Shown: in pieces, positions 37,212 through 46,056 of the stretch | How positions within the stretch are numbered: position 1 is the stretch's first letter | Layout: every line of letters begins with the position of its first letter | NCBI RefSeq assembly: GCF_028656955.1 | Contig: NZ_JAMDGY010000053.1 | Coordinates: 1-64,000 of the forward strand | Length of the DNA: 64,000 nt | Direction of reading: 5' to 3' | From: Pseudomonas fontis | Lineage (GTDB): Bacteria > Pseudomonadota > Gammaproteobacteria > Pseudomonadales > Pseudomonadaceae | Translations under genes and position numbers: made by a program | The notes under the pieces: generated by a model | Told to the model about the DNA's origin: nothing | Seen by the model: the letters and a program-made list of their open reading frames with translations, nothing else | The model's database searches: none

Positions 37212-37304
37212 AATCGCTGGCAAGGCCAGCTCCCACAGGTGTCAGTCATTAAGTGTCAGTCATTGTGGGAGCTGTTTCTGTGGGAGCTGGCCTTGCCAGC
37301 GATG
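37212..37304. repeat. REP pair E (CTGG subtype)
   Basis: Both halves carry the CTGGCAAGGCCAG core with ATCGC and TCCCACA ends. An extra TGTGGGAGCTG fragment lies in the spacer, as if a half-unit had been duplicated. It separates the methyltransferase gene from the convergent PepSY gene. Confidence 0.88.
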
Positions 37305-37339
37305 AGGTCTGAGCCCTCACAGAGAATCGGGCAATACAG

Positions 37340-38803
37340 TCAATGCCGCAACCGCCGCCACCCCAGCACCAACCCGGTCCCACTGATCAGCAGGCCGCCC
37401 ACACTCAGCACGATCATCCACACATCCCACAGTGGCCGGTTGTGCAGCAGCGGCAACCAGTCCCAGCTGTGCAGCAGGGCGAACAGCCAGCGCGATGCCC
37501 GCTTGGGCTGATCGAGCACCCCGAGCACTTCACCGGTGTACAGGTCCAGGTGCAGCCAGGTCTGCTGCGGATCATCAAACTTCACCCGCAACACCGGCAG
37601 GCGCTTCTCGATATGCCCCATCATGCTGTGCTCGGCGCGGGCGTAATAGTAGAAGTCGTAGGCCTCCAACTGCTCACTGTGCATCCGCCCCTCAGGCCAT
37701 ACTGCCTTCGCTGCACTTTCCAGCACCTCGCGCGGCAAGCGCGTCAGCACCTGCCCATCGGCCATCGACAGCACCCGCGTGCTGCCCGCGCCGTCATGCC
37801 CGACCAGATACCCGGCCCCCCCGATCAACCGCCATTCCAGCTCGCGCGCCTTGAAACCTTGCCCATCGAAACGCGCCAGTGCCTGCTGCGCGGTCAGTGG
37901 AAACGCCGTGGTCGTCAGCGGCCCAGCCGAATACGCCGCCACCTTCAACGGCGTCGCACTGCTGAACACCTGCCAGGGGTTCATCGACATCAGCCCGCTG
38001 AAGATCCAGGTGATCGCCAGGCTGCCAAATATCAGCCCGCCCAGGTGGTGCCAGCGCGCAAACCCGCGATACGGCGAGCGCGAGCCGCTGCGATACGGGC
38101 GCTGGAAGCGCCAGCGCAACACGCCGATCACCGAACCGAGCAGCGCCATGACCGTCGCCGCCAGCGACAGGTAGATCACGATATTGGTCCAGATCCCGTC
38201 CAGGCCAATGCCGCGCAGCGGGTACAGCCAGTGCAGCCAGGCGCCTACGTAGTTCCAGCCACGCTCCAGCCGGGTGGCATCGCGCACCACCGCGCCGGTT
38301 TGCCCGGAGATGTACAGCAAGGTGTTGTCGCTATCGTCCAGTTCCACGCGCTGCAGCGGACGGTCCGCATCCAGCCCGCGGGAATGGCTCCACAGGTCTT
38401 CGTCCACCGCCCCGCGATATTCGGCGTGTGCCTGCGGCGCGTATTGCCGGGCGCTGGCCAGGGCCTGCTCACGATCAACCGCCGGGATTTTCTGCCCGCT
38501 CACGGCGCTCACCGCCACATTGCTGTGGCCCGGATAAGTGAACAGGTAACGCGGCTCGCCGGCCACCGTGCTCAGGCGCATGCTGGCGGGTGGGCGCAGC
38601 GGGTCGGCCGCCGTCATGGCCGCGTCCAGGCCCACGCTCGGCGCGGGGCTGCCCAGCACCGGCAAATGCAGCAGGTGCTCGCGCGGCGTCAGTTTCGGGT
38701 AGCCGACATAGAGCATGACCACGCCGGACACGAACCACAGCGCCATGAACAGGCACAGCACGATGCCCAGCCAGCGATGCCACAGGTACAGGTAACGCTT
38801 CAT
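37340..38803 (-). CDS. PepSY domain membrane protein
   Basis: A 487-residue inner-membrane protein of the PepSY-associated TM family. LYLWHRWLGIVLCLFMALWFVSG is helix 1 with the conserved His, then a periplasmic region with PepSY domains; GFARWHHLGGLIFG gives a second His pair, LMSMNPW follows, and two more helices lie near 180-205 and 465-485. The conserved histidines suggest haem binding and a ferric-chelate reductase-like role. It is next after a TonB receptor gene, the usual pairing. A strong hairpin sits in the 47-bp gap. ATG 38803 was chosen. Confidence 0.88.
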   Translation of the reverse strand: MKRYLYLWHRWLGIVLCLFMALWFVSGVVMLYVGYPKLTPREHLLHLPVLGSPAPSVGLDAAMTAADPLRPPASMRLSTVAGEPRYLFTYPGHSNVAVSAVSGQKIPAVDREQALASARQYAPQAHAEYRGAVDEDLWSHSRGLDADRPLQRVELDDSDNTLLYISGQTGAVVRDATRLERGWNYVGAWLHWLYPLRGIGLDGIWTNIVIYLSLAATVMALLGSVIGVLRWRFQRPYRSGSRSPYRGFARWHHLGGLIFGSLAITWIFSGLMSMNPWQVFSSATPLKVAAYSAGPLTTTAFPLTAQQALARFDGQGFKARELEWRLIGGAGYLVGHDGAGSTRVLSMADGQVLTRLPREVLESAAKAVWPEGRMHSEQLEAYDFYYYARAEHSMMGHIEKRLPVLRVKFDDPQQTWLHLDLYTGEVLGVLDQPKRASRWLFALLHSWDWLPLLHNRPLWDVWMIVLSVGGLLISGTGLVLGWRRLRH

Positions 38804-38817
38804 CACACAGTTCCTCG

Positions 38818-38844
38818 CAGGCCGGGGCATTCAGCCCCGGCCTG
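38818..38844 (-). terminator. Hairpin between TonB receptor and PepSY genes
   Basis: A perfect 11-base stem (CAGGCCGGGGC / GCCCCGGCCTG, ATTCA loop). No T-run follows on the minus strand, so it may slow decay or reduce read-through rather than end transcription. Confidence 0.55.
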
Positions 38845-38850
38845 TTCCAG

Positions 38851-41019
38851 TCAGAAGCGGGTCTGCACGGCCAGCTCGAACGTCCGTGGCGCGCCCAGGT
38901 AGAGCATGCTCGACGACGTCCAGCGGGCGTACACCTCATCGGTCAGGTTGCGCACCCGCGCGGTAATGCGCGTGTCTGCATCTACCTTGTAGCCGACAAA
39001 CGCGCCGAACACCGTGTACGCCGGGGCATAGCGGGTGTTGGCGGCGTCGGCATACACCGAGGACACGTAGCGGCTGTCACCGCCAATCTGCCAGCTCGGG
39101 TCGATGTCGTAGGTCAACCACAGGTTGGCCACCCGCTCGGGGATGTTGGTCGGGGTGTTGCCCTTGCGCGACACGCTGGTGCCGCCGACGTTCTCGTTGA
39201 ACTCGTCGTACTGGGCATCGACATAGGCAAAGTTGCCCTCGGCCAGCAGTTGCGGGGTGACGCGCAGCGAGGCGGCCACTTCGATGCCGCGTGAGGTCTG
39301 CTTGCCCACCGGCTGGGTCACGCCCGGATTGGCCGGGTCGGCGGTGGCCAGGTTTTTGCGCTCGATCTGGTAGGCGGCAACCGTCGCCGAGCCCAGCCCG
39401 TCGAGGAAGTCGAACTTGCTGCCCACCTCGATCTGCTTGCCGGTGCTCAGGTCGAAGTCACGCACCGTGGCAAAGCTTGCAGTCGAGAGGATGCCAGCCG
39501 GCGGGTCGGCGGCGGTGCTGTACTGCACGTAGACGTTGGCGGTCGGGGTCAGTTCGTAGACCAGGCCAATGCGCCCGGTGGTGGGCTCGTAGACGCGCTT
39601 GAAGTCCAGCGGGTTGTTGGCGTCCACGGCGCGGTAGTTGTGCACCTGCAGGTCGACATGGTCATGGCGCAGGCCGGTCAGCAGCGACAATCGATCGGTC
39701 AACTGCTGGCGGTTCTCGAGGAACACGGCCCAGGTGTCCACGGTGTTCTGGCGGTTCTTCTGGTAGCCGGGGAGCATGCCGGGCAGGTCGTAGAACTTGC
39801 CTGGGTCGAAGTTGCCCGGGTCGACGCTGTCGAACACCCGGTTGATCGAGCGCGGGTAGTTCATCGACACGTTGTGGCTGTAGTCCACCCCCGCCGACCA
39901 CTGGCTGCGCCGGCCGAACAACTGCCCTTCATGCAGCAGTTCCAGGCGGTTGCCATTGAGCTCCTGGTCGTGGCGTTGCAGCAGTGCGTTGGAGCGGATC
40001 ACCCTATTGTTGTCGGCGTTGTAGGCGTAGGTCTCCAGGTTGCGGAAATTACGCTCGGCGTTGTAGTGGTAGAGCGTGTTGCGCAGCGAAGTGTCGTCGT
40101 TTAAGCGGTAGTCGGTGATCGAACGCAGCCAGCGCACGCGCTGCTCGTAGCGGCCATCCTCGACGTTGTAGTTCTCGAAGCGGCGGCTCTCGTCGACCTT
40201 CATTTCGCCGCCCAGCGGGTTGAGCACGGGGCTGCCCCAGTATGGGCTGTCGACCACCTCGTTCTGGTATTCCAAAGCCAAGGTGTGGGACAGCTGGTCG
40301 TTGAAGTCGGTGAGTAGCGAGAAGGCGACGGTCCAGGCATCGCGCTCTTCGCGGTCGACATAGCCGTTGCTGTGGCTGTGGCTGAAATCCAGGCGCGCGT
40401 AGTTGCGGATGCCGTCGCCGTCGTTGAGGGCGTGGTTGAAGCCGAACGAGGTTTCGCTGCTGTCGTAGGAGCCGTACTTGATGCGCCCTTCGTTGAAGTT
40501 TTCGTCGCGGCTGGCCAGCTTGGTGATGTAGTTGATCGAGCCGCCCACGGCGCCGGCGCCGAACAGGAAGCTCGACGGCCCGCCGATGGCCTCGACGCGG
40601 TCGTAGATCCAGCTGTCCACCGGGCGGGCGGCAATCGCGTCGTATTGCACGGTAATGCCGTTGAACAACTGGGTGATCTGCGCGCCGGAAAAGCCCCGGT
40701 AGGCCACCGACCCCGCCGAGCCTGGTGGCGACGCGGCGGTCATGCCGGGTACGCCGGCGAGGGCGTCCTGGGTGGTTTGTGCGCCGCGCTGTTCGAGTTG
40801 TCGATGGTTGACGATATTGACCGAGGCCGGCGTTTCGCGGGGCGTGAGGCCCAGGCGCGAGCCGGTTTGTGATGGCGTATCGAGCAGCACGCCTTCGTGC
40901 GAGTCTTCGACATCGGTGATTTGTACGTCAGGCAGGGTCACGGTGTGATCGGCCATGGCGTTGAACGACAGCGCGCAGAGCAGGGCTGCGCACCCAGGGT
41001 AACGGGAGGTGTTGGTCAT
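38851..41019 (-). CDS. TonB-dependent receptor
   Basis: A 722-residue outer membrane receptor. The signal peptide ends near SFNAMA, then a TonB box-like stretch (TVTLPDVQITDV), a plug domain (TPRETPASVNIVN ... GVPGM ... YRGFSG ... GPSSFLFGAGAVGG) and a 22-strand barrel ending in ...LAVQTRF with a terminal Phe. It is annotated by fold as a siderophore receptor, but it stands with DUF2946 and PepSY genes, and a CusR-like palindrome lies upstream of DUF2946, so copper or a metal chelate is possible. No N-terminal signalling domain. The ATG at 41019 gives MTNTSRYPG. Confidence 0.9.
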   Translation of the reverse strand: MTNTSRYPGCAALLCALSFNAMADHTVTLPDVQITDVEDSHEGVLLDTPSQTGSRLGLTPRETPASVNIVNHRQLEQRGAQTTQDALAGVPGMTAASPPGSAGSVAYRGFSGAQITQLFNGITVQYDAIAARPVDSWIYDRVEAIGGPSSFLFGAGAVGGSINYITKLASRDENFNEGRIKYGSYDSSETSFGFNHALNDGDGIRNYARLDFSHSHSNGYVDREERDAWTVAFSLLTDFNDQLSHTLALEYQNEVVDSPYWGSPVLNPLGGEMKVDESRRFENYNVEDGRYEQRVRWLRSITDYRLNDDTSLRNTLYHYNAERNFRNLETYAYNADNNRVIRSNALLQRHDQELNGNRLELLHEGQLFGRRSQWSAGVDYSHNVSMNYPRSINRVFDSVDPGNFDPGKFYDLPGMLPGYQKNRQNTVDTWAVFLENRQQLTDRLSLLTGLRHDHVDLQVHNYRAVDANNPLDFKRVYEPTTGRIGLVYELTPTANVYVQYSTAADPPAGILSTASFATVRDFDLSTGKQIEVGSKFDFLDGLGSATVAAYQIERKNLATADPANPGVTQPVGKQTSRGIEVAASLRVTPQLLAEGNFAYVDAQYDEFNENVGGTSVSRKGNTPTNIPERVANLWLTYDIDPSWQIGGDSRYVSSVYADAANTRYAPAYTVFGAFVGYKVDADTRITARVRNLTDEVYARWTSSSMLYLGAPRTFELAVQTRF

Positions 41020-41076
41020 CAAGCGAACTCTGGAAATGAGCCAGCGGCCGGTGGCACCTGCTCGGGCAGGCGCAAC

Positions 41077-41101
41077 AAAAAAAGGCCGGTTTTGGGCGGC
41101 C
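41077..41101 (-). terminator. Intrinsic terminator after DUF2946
   Basis: On the minus strand GGCCG pairs with CGGCC across an eight-base loop and is followed by seven T. It lies between DUF2946 and the TonB receptor gene, so the receptor depends on read-through or on its own promoter. Confidence 0.72.
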
Positions 41102-41120
41102 GCACGGGCGGCCTGGGCAG

Positions 41121-41510
41121 TCAGACCAGAGCGGGGGAGGCGCGGGGGTTGGCGGCGGGCCAGCAATAACGCGGCGGGGCTTTGCTGCGCAGCTCGCGGA
41201 CATAGCGGCGTGGGCGACTGATCGCCAGCAGCCAGCCAATGACCAGGCTCAGGCCCAGGCACACCACGGCAGCGGCGCACACTGGGCAGGTTTGCATGCT
41301 GTCCCAACCGGCAACGCTGTCTTCGCTGTAGTCGCTCTTCAGGGTCGGGCCGGGGTTGCCCATGGCGGAACAGAACGCCCCGCCAATGCCGTTGAGCTTC
41401 AGGCCCATCATCTGGCCATGGCCCAGACCGCAGGCGAACAGATTGAACAGGACACAAAAATAGAGCGTCCAGGCAATCAGCGGGCGGTTGGGGGTGGCAG
41501 AGAAGGTCAT
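41121..41510 (-). CDS. DUF2946 family membrane protein
   Basis: A 129-residue protein. A hydrophobic N-terminal segment (WTLYFCVLFNLFACGLG) and a second one (CAAAVVCLGLSLVIGWLLA) surround a CPVC motif (about 75-78). DUF2946 proteins are often found next to copper-related TonB receptors and PepSY proteins, and CPVC could bind metal. It is the first gene of the DUF2946-receptor-PepSY set. Function unproven. Confidence 0.8.
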   Translation of the reverse strand: MTFSATPNRPLIAWTLYFCVLFNLFACGLGHGQMMGLKLNGIGGAFCSAMGNPGPTLKSDYSEDSVAGWDSMQTCPVCAAAVVCLGLSLVIGWLLAISRPRRYVRELRSKAPPRYCWPAANPRASPALV

Positions 41511-41555
41511 GGCGGGGACTTTAGCATCGAACGGTTATGGGCAGAAGGCAAGGTA

Positions 41556-41569
41556 TGACATGAATGTCA
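41556..41569. promoter_or_regulatory. CusR-like palindrome upstream of DUF2946
   Basis: TGACAT-GA-ATGTCA begins 45 bases upstream of the DUF2946 ATG. The E. coli CusR box core is TGACAA-NN-TTGTCA, so arms and spacing agree in all but one position per arm. The 346-bp gap 41511-41856 otherwise holds a decayed REP trace near 41650 and the fabV promoter. Confidence 0.5.
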
Positions 41570-41724
41570 GGGTTGGGCAGTGGACGAGTACGAGTTTTGG
41601 TTTTTTGTGGGGCTTGCGGGCCCCTTCACTCCAGTGAAATTGACCTTTCAGCAAGGCCAGCTCACACAGTGGGTATGTGGGTGGCTTTGCTTTGTACGGT
41701 GTAGGCAGCAACGTCAGCAAACCC

Positions 41725-41752
41725 TTGAAACCGCACGATCAACCCGTAAGAT
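41725..41752 (+). promoter_or_regulatory. Probable fabV promoter
   Basis: TTGAAA (41725-41730), a 16-base spacer and TAAGAT (41747-41752) form a sigma-70 type promoter about 105 bases before the fabV start codon. Confidence 0.5.
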
Positions 41753-41856
41753 GTGTCCGATCTGCCACGGGTGTAGTCTCACCCTCTAATTAACCGGATC
41801 AACCGGCGCCCCAAAACCCCGGTTCCCCACGTATTTTCAATGACGAGGTACAGACA

Positions 41857-43056
41857 TTGGCCATCATTAAACCCAAAGTTCGCGGTTTCATCTGCACCAC
41901 TACGCACCCGAAAGGCTGCGAACTGAACGTACGTGATCAGATCGAGGCAACCCGCAAGCTGGGCTTGCGCAAAGATGGCCCGAAAAAAGTCCTGGTCATC
42001 GGCGCCTCCAGCGGCTACGGCCTGGCTGCACGCATCACCGCCGCCTTCGGCTACGGCGCCGATACCCTGGGTGTGTTCTTCGAGAAGCCAGGCACTGAGA
42101 CCAAGCCCGGCACCGCCGGCTGGCACAACTCCGCCGCCTTCGACAAGTTCGCCAAGGCCGAAGGCCTGTACAGCAAGTCGATCAACGGCGACGCCTTCTC
42201 GCACGAAGCCCGCGCCAAGGTCATCGAGCTGATCAAGAACGAAATGGGCGGCCAAGTCGACCTGGTCGTCTACTCGCTGGCCTCGCCTGTGCGCAAACTG
42301 CCAGACACCGGCGAAGTCATTCGCTCGGTACTCAAGCCCATCGGCCAGCCGTACAAGTCGACCGCCATCGACACCAACAAAGACACCATCATCGAAGCCT
42401 CGATCGAGCCTGCCACCGAGCAGGAAATCGCCGATACCGTCACCGTGATGGGCGGCCAGGACTGGGAGCTGTGGATCAACGCCCTGAGCGACGCCGGCGT
42501 GCTGGCCCCGCAAGCGCGCACCGTGGCCTTCAGCTACATCGGCACCGAAATCACCTGGCCGATCTACTGGCACGGTGCCCTGGGCAAAGCCAAGCAGGAC
42601 CTCGACGAAACCGCCCTGCGCCTGAACCAGAAAGTCGCCGGCGGCGCCAACGTTGCCGTGCTCAAGTCCGTGGTTACCCAGGCCAGCTCGGCCATCCCGG
42701 TAATGCCGCTGTACCTGTCGATGGTCTTCAAGATCATGCAGGAGAAGGGCGTTCACGAAGGCACCCAGGATCAACTGGACCGTCTGTTCCGCGACCGCCT
42801 GTTCCGCGCCGATGGCCAACCAGCCGAACTGGACGAAAAAGGCCGCCTGCGCCTGGACGACTGGGAACTGCGTGACGACGTACAGGATGCCTGCAAGGCA
42901 CTCTGGCCACAGGTGACCACCGAGAACCTGTTCGAACTGACCGACTACGCCGGCTACAAGAGAGAGTTCCTCAAGCTGTTCGGCTTTGAGCGTCAGGATG
43001 TCGACTACGAAGCCGACGTTGCTACCGACACGCCGTTCGACTGCATCGAGCTGTAA
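41857..43056 (+). CDS. fabV: Enoyl-ACP reductase FabV
   Basis: A 399-residue NADH-dependent enoyl-[acyl carrier protein] reductase that completes each fatty acid elongation round. [14 protein letters not shown] is the nucleotide-binding loop, and the [10 protein letters not shown] segment gives the FabV Y-x8-K active-site motif (wider than the Y-x6-K of FabI). FabV enzymes are known to tolerate triclosan. The start is TTG at 41857 with a GAGGT site 7-8 bases upstream; no in-frame ATG upstream is better. Monocistronic, with its own promoter and terminator. Confidence 0.97.
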   Translation: MAIIKPKVRGFICTTTHPKGCELNVRDQIEATRKLGLRKDGPKKVLVIGASSGYGLAARITAAFGYGADTLGVFFEKPGTETKPGTAGWHNSAAFDKFAKAEGLYSKSINGDAFSHEARAKVIELIKNEMGGQVDLVVYSLASPVRKLPDTGEVIRSVLKPIGQPYKSTAIDTNKDTIIEASIEPATEQEIADTVTVMGGQDWELWINALSDAGVLAPQARTVAFSYIGTEITWPIYWHGALGKAKQDLDETALRLNQKVAGGANVAVLKSVVTQASSAIPVMPLYLSMVFKIMQEKGVHEGTQDQLDRLFRDRLFRADGQPAELDEKGRLRLDDWELRDDVQDACKALWPQVTTENLFELTDYAGYKREFLKLFGFERQDVDYEADVATDTPFDCIEL

Positions 43057-43075
43057 GCAGCACTCGCTGTAAACC

Positions 43076-43109
43076 AAAAAGGCCCATGTCGCGAGACATG
43101 GGCCTTTTG
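43076..43109. terminator. Bidirectional terminator between fabV and the sulfate-binding gene
   Basis: AAAAAGGCCCATGTC and GACATGGGCCTTTT pair around a GCGA loop. The A-run and T-run on either side let it serve both convergent genes. Confidence 0.93.
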
Positions 43110-43124
43110 CGTTACGGGCGGTGA

Positions 43125-44123
43125 TTACTGCCCGGTGTAGATCTGGTCGAACACGCCACCATCGTTGAAGTGGGTCTTCTGCACGGTGCGCCAGTCACCA
43201 AAGGTCTTCTCGACCGAGAGGAAGTCGACTTTCGGGAAGCGGTCGGTGTACTTGGCCAGCACCGCCGGGTCACGTGGACGCAGGTAGTTGTTGGCGGCAA
43301 TCTCCTGGGCCTCAGGCGACCACAGGTACTTCAGGTAGGCCTCGGCTACCGCACGGGTGCCTTTCTTCTCGACCACTTTGTCGACCACGGTCACCGGCGG
43401 CTCGGCTTCTGCCGACACGCTCGGGTAGATCACTTCGAATTGATCACGACCAAACTCGCGGGCAATCATTTCCGCTTCGTTCTCGAAGGTCACCAGCACG
43501 TCGCCAATCTGGTTGGTCATGAAGGTGGTGGTGGCCGCGCGGCCACCGGTGTCCAGCACTGGCGCCTGCTTGAACAGCTTGCCGACGAAAGCCTTGGCCT
43601 TGTTCTCGTCGCCGCCGTTCTTCAGCACGTAGCCCCAGGCCGACAGGTAGGTGTAGCGGCCGTTACCCGAGGTCTTCGGGTTGGGCACGATGACCTGGAC
43701 GCCGTCCTTGAGCAGGTCTGGCCAGTCTTTCAGGGCCTTGGGGTTGCCCTTGCGCACGATGAACACGGTGGCCGAGGTGAATGGCGCACTGTTGTTCGGC
43801 AGGCGCGTTACCCAGTTCTCCGGCACCAGCTTGCCGTTGTCGGCCAGGGCATTGATGTCGGTGGCCATGTTCATGGTGATGACGTCGGCCGGCAGGCCGT
43901 CGATCACCGAGCGCGCCTGCTTGCTCGAACCGCCGAAGGACATCTGCACCTGGAGCTTCTCTTTGTGCTCCGCTTCCCAGTGCTTCTGGAAGGCCGCGTT
44001 GTAGTCCTTGTAGAAGTCGCGCATCACGTCATAGGAAACGTTGAGCAGCGGCGGGGCCGCCTGGGCCAGAGTGCTCAAGGCCAGACCTGCGGCCAGAAGC
44101 GAGGCACTGAAGAGTTTTTTCAC
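43125..44123 (-). CDS. Sulfate ABC transporter substrate-binding protein
   Basis: A 332-residue periplasmic protein. Signal peptide ends at LAQA. LLNVSYDVMRDFYKDYN, SFGGSSKQARSVIDGL, NPKTSGNGRYTYL and the C-terminal FPKVDFLSVEKTFGDW are hallmarks of the Sbp/CysP sulfate-binding family. The start codon is GTG at 44123 with AAGGA seven bases before it. No CysT, CysW or CysA genes lie next to it, so it must use a permease encoded elsewhere. The AT-rich gap 44124-44215 holds its promoter and perhaps a CysB site, not identified. Confidence 0.93.
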   Translation of the reverse strand: MKKLFSASLLAAGLALSTLAQAAPPLLNVSYDVMRDFYKDYNAAFQKHWEAEHKEKLQVQMSFGGSSKQARSVIDGLPADVITMNMATDINALADNGKLVPENWVTRLPNNSAPFTSATVFIVRKGNPKALKDWPDLLKDGVQVIVPNPKTSGNGRYTYLSAWGYVLKNGGDENKAKAFVGKLFKQAPVLDTGGRAATTTFMTNQIGDVLVTFENEAEMIAREFGRDQFEVIYPSVSAEAEPPVTVVDKVVEKKGTRAVAEAYLKYLWSPEAQEIAANNYLRPRDPAVLAKYTDRFPKVDFLSVEKTFGDWRTVQKTHFNDGGVFDQIYTGQ

Positions 44124-44215
44124 TGCGCATTCCTTGTTGGAGTTGGCTAAGAAGCATTATGGCGACGACTATAACGGCTGGCCTTTAGACACTAAAAGAT
44201 TAAAAAGTACTTTGC

Positions 44216-45040
44216 TTATTCCACTTTCTTGAAAAGCACATTGCCGCAGCGGGAGCAGAAGGCCGCGCCATGTTCGTGGCTGCTTTTGCGGCAGGTCGGG
44301 CAGTCGTGCTTGAGCTGTTCACCGCGCATGGCATTGGCCAGTTCGGCGGTGAAGATGCCGGTGGGCACGGCGATGATCGAGTAACCGGTGATCATCACCA
44401 GCGAGCTCAGCACCTGGCCTAGCGGGGTCTTGGGCACGATGTCGCCATAGCCCACGGTGGTCAGGGTGACGATGGCCCAGTAGATGCCCTTGGGGATGCT
44501 GGTGTAGCCGTGCTCCGGCCCTTCGATCACGTACATCAGGGTGCCGAACACGGTCACCAGGGTCGACACGCTGAGCAGGAACACGATGATTTTCTGCTTG
44601 CTGCCCTGCAACGCCGCCAGCAGGTAATGCGCCTGCTTGAGGTAGGGCGCGAGCTTGAGCACGCGGAAGATCCGCAGCATGCGGATGACCCGGATCATCA
44701 TCAGGAACTGTGCATCGGAATAGTAGATGGCGATGATCCCCGGCAGGATCGCCAGTAAATCCACCAGCCCGTAGAAGCTGAAGGCATAGCGCAGCGGCTT
44801 GGGCGAGCAGTACAGGCGCACCAGGTACTCGATCAGGAACACCGCGGTAAAGCCCCATTCGATGATCGCCAGCAGGTTGGCGTAGTGCTGGTGGACCTCG
44901 TCGATGCTGTCGAGGACCACGACCACCAGGCTGGCGAGGATGATCAGCAGGAGGATGGTGTCGAAGCGTCGCCCGGCGACGGTATCGGTTTGAAAGACGA
45001 TGACGTAGAGCCGGTCGCGCCAGCTCGAAGGGGTTTCCAT
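44216..45040 (-). CDS. Voltage-gated ion channel, K+ type, with C-terminal zinc ribbon
   Basis: About 274 residues with a six-helix voltage-gated channel plan. S4 has a row of arginines (MIRVIRMLRIFRVLKL) and the selectivity filter is TVGYGD, so it is probably potassium selective. After S6 comes a short tail with CPTCRKSS...CSRCG, two CxxC pairs 15 or so residues apart like a zinc ribbon. ATG 45040 is preferred over ATG 45052 because GGAG sits six bases before it; that site lies in the 3' arm of a perfect hairpin. The gene follows the urea transporter gene by 44 bases and may be co-transcribed. Confidence 0.9.
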   Translation of the reverse strand: METPSSWRDRLYVIVFQTDTVAGRRFDTILLLIILASLVVVVLDSIDEVHQHYANLLAIIEWGFTAVFLIEYLVRLYCSPKPLRYAFSFYGLVDLLAILPGIIAIYYSDAQFLMMIRVIRMLRIFRVLKLAPYLKQAHYLLAALQGSKQKIIVFLLSVSTLVTVFGTLMYVIEGPEHGYTSIPKGIYWAIVTLTTVGYGDIVPKTPLGQVLSSLVMITGYSIIAVPTGIFTAELANAMRGEQLKHDCPTCRKSSHEHGAAFCSRCGNVLFKKVE

Positions 45041-45043
45041 GCG

Positions 45044-45067
45044 CAGCTCCATTCAACAATGGAGCTG
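45044..45067 (-). promoter_or_regulatory. Hairpin covering the ribosome binding site of the ion channel gene
   Basis: CAGCTCCATT-GTTG-AATGGAGCTG on the minus strand is a perfect 10-base stem. The GGAG in its 3' arm is the likely Shine-Dalgarno for ATG 45040, so folding should block initiation. Confidence 0.6.
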
Positions 45068-45084
45068 AGCCTAGGGGCAGCGCT

Positions 45085-45975
45085 TCAGCTATGCAAGCGC
45101 CCGGCGCGGCGTGCCAGCGGCTGGCGCAGCACGCGCTGGCCGATCAGCACCAGCCAGCAGGCGAGGATGAACGGCGCGGTCAGGCCCGGCACCGGCAACT
45201 GGGCAACCAGCGGTTGCAGGATGATCGCCAGGAGCATCGCCAGCAGTGGCAGCCAGGGTTGCTTGCGGGTCTGGCTGAAGGCCAGGGCGGCGAGGGCGGC
45301 GTTGAAGCCGTACAAGCCGGCATAGGCGGCGCTGGCTTCACCGCCGATCAACGCGACGCTGCCCCCGACGGCGGCGCCGAGCAATGCCCAGGCGGCGGCG
45401 TAGCGGTTCGACAGCAGCAGGCCGATGGCGATCAGCAGGCCGGCTAGCGGGTTGTCCAGCAGGAAGATCTCGCCCAGGCCACGGGCCAGTGCGTACAGCG
45501 CGTTGTGTTCGACCGGGGCGGCGGCAGCGTTGGCGCCGGGCTCGCTGACCAGCAACACGGCCCAGCCGATCAGCACGAAGGGCGCGGTGTAGGCGGGCAG
45601 CAGCAGGTTGGAGCTGGCGCGCTTGAGCCATTGGTGCACGAGCATGCTGCTCAGGCCGCCGGCGGCGATGATCAGCGGGGCGAGGATCGCCGACCAGGGC
45701 AGCGCGTAGCTCAGCAGCAGGCCGATCAGCACGCCGTTGTAGCTGTAGAGGCCGGCTTGGCGGTCGGTGCGGTTGTAGCCGCGGCGTTGCGCGGTGAGCA
45801 ATCCTGCGAGCGCGCCGAGCAGGGCGCCGCCGATCAGTTCTGGGGCACTGATGAGAATGGCCAGCAGGCAGAACAGGCCGCACAGCGGGTTGCGCTGCAA
45901 GAGCACCTGGCTGAAGCCGTTGAGCAAGGCCGTTGCCCAGTCAGGGCAAGGGTTTACAAAATTCTTGGTGTACAT
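45085..45975 (-). CDS. Urea transporter family protein
   Basis: A 296-residue inner-membrane protein with about ten helices and the UT/Yut-type pseudo-repeat: GALLGALAGLLTA with YNGVLIGLLL in the first half and GAAVGGSVALIG with LYGFNAALAALAF in the second. It should be a passive urea channel. No urease genes lie in the window. ATG 45975 starts at MYTKNFVNP; upstream sequence in frame is REP. It precedes the ion channel gene on the same strand. Confidence 0.85.
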   Translation of the reverse strand: MYTKNFVNPCPDWATALLNGFSQVLLQRNPLCGLFCLLAILISAPELIGGALLGALAGLLTAQRRGYNRTDRQAGLYSYNGVLIGLLLSYALPWSAILAPLIIAAGGLSSMLVHQWLKRASSNLLLPAYTAPFVLIGWAVLLVSEPGANAAAAPVEHNALYALARGLGEIFLLDNPLAGLLIAIGLLLSNRYAAAWALLGAAVGGSVALIGGEASAAYAGLYGFNAALAALAFSQTRKQPWLPLLAMLLAIILQPLVAQLPVPGLTAPFILACWLVLIGQRVLRQPLARRAGRLHS

Positions 45976-46056
45976 AGGGGCAGGTCTGGTGGGTGAAGTG
46001 GGGCGCCTCTTTGGGCTGTGTTTCCCACATGGGTTGGGTAGAACGGTGGTGGATTC

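Noticed and set aside
41020-41120. Possible cobalamin riboswitch upstream of the TonB receptor
   Set aside because: GGTGCCACCGG recalls parts of the motif, but the B12 box is not found and a simple terminator explains the structure.
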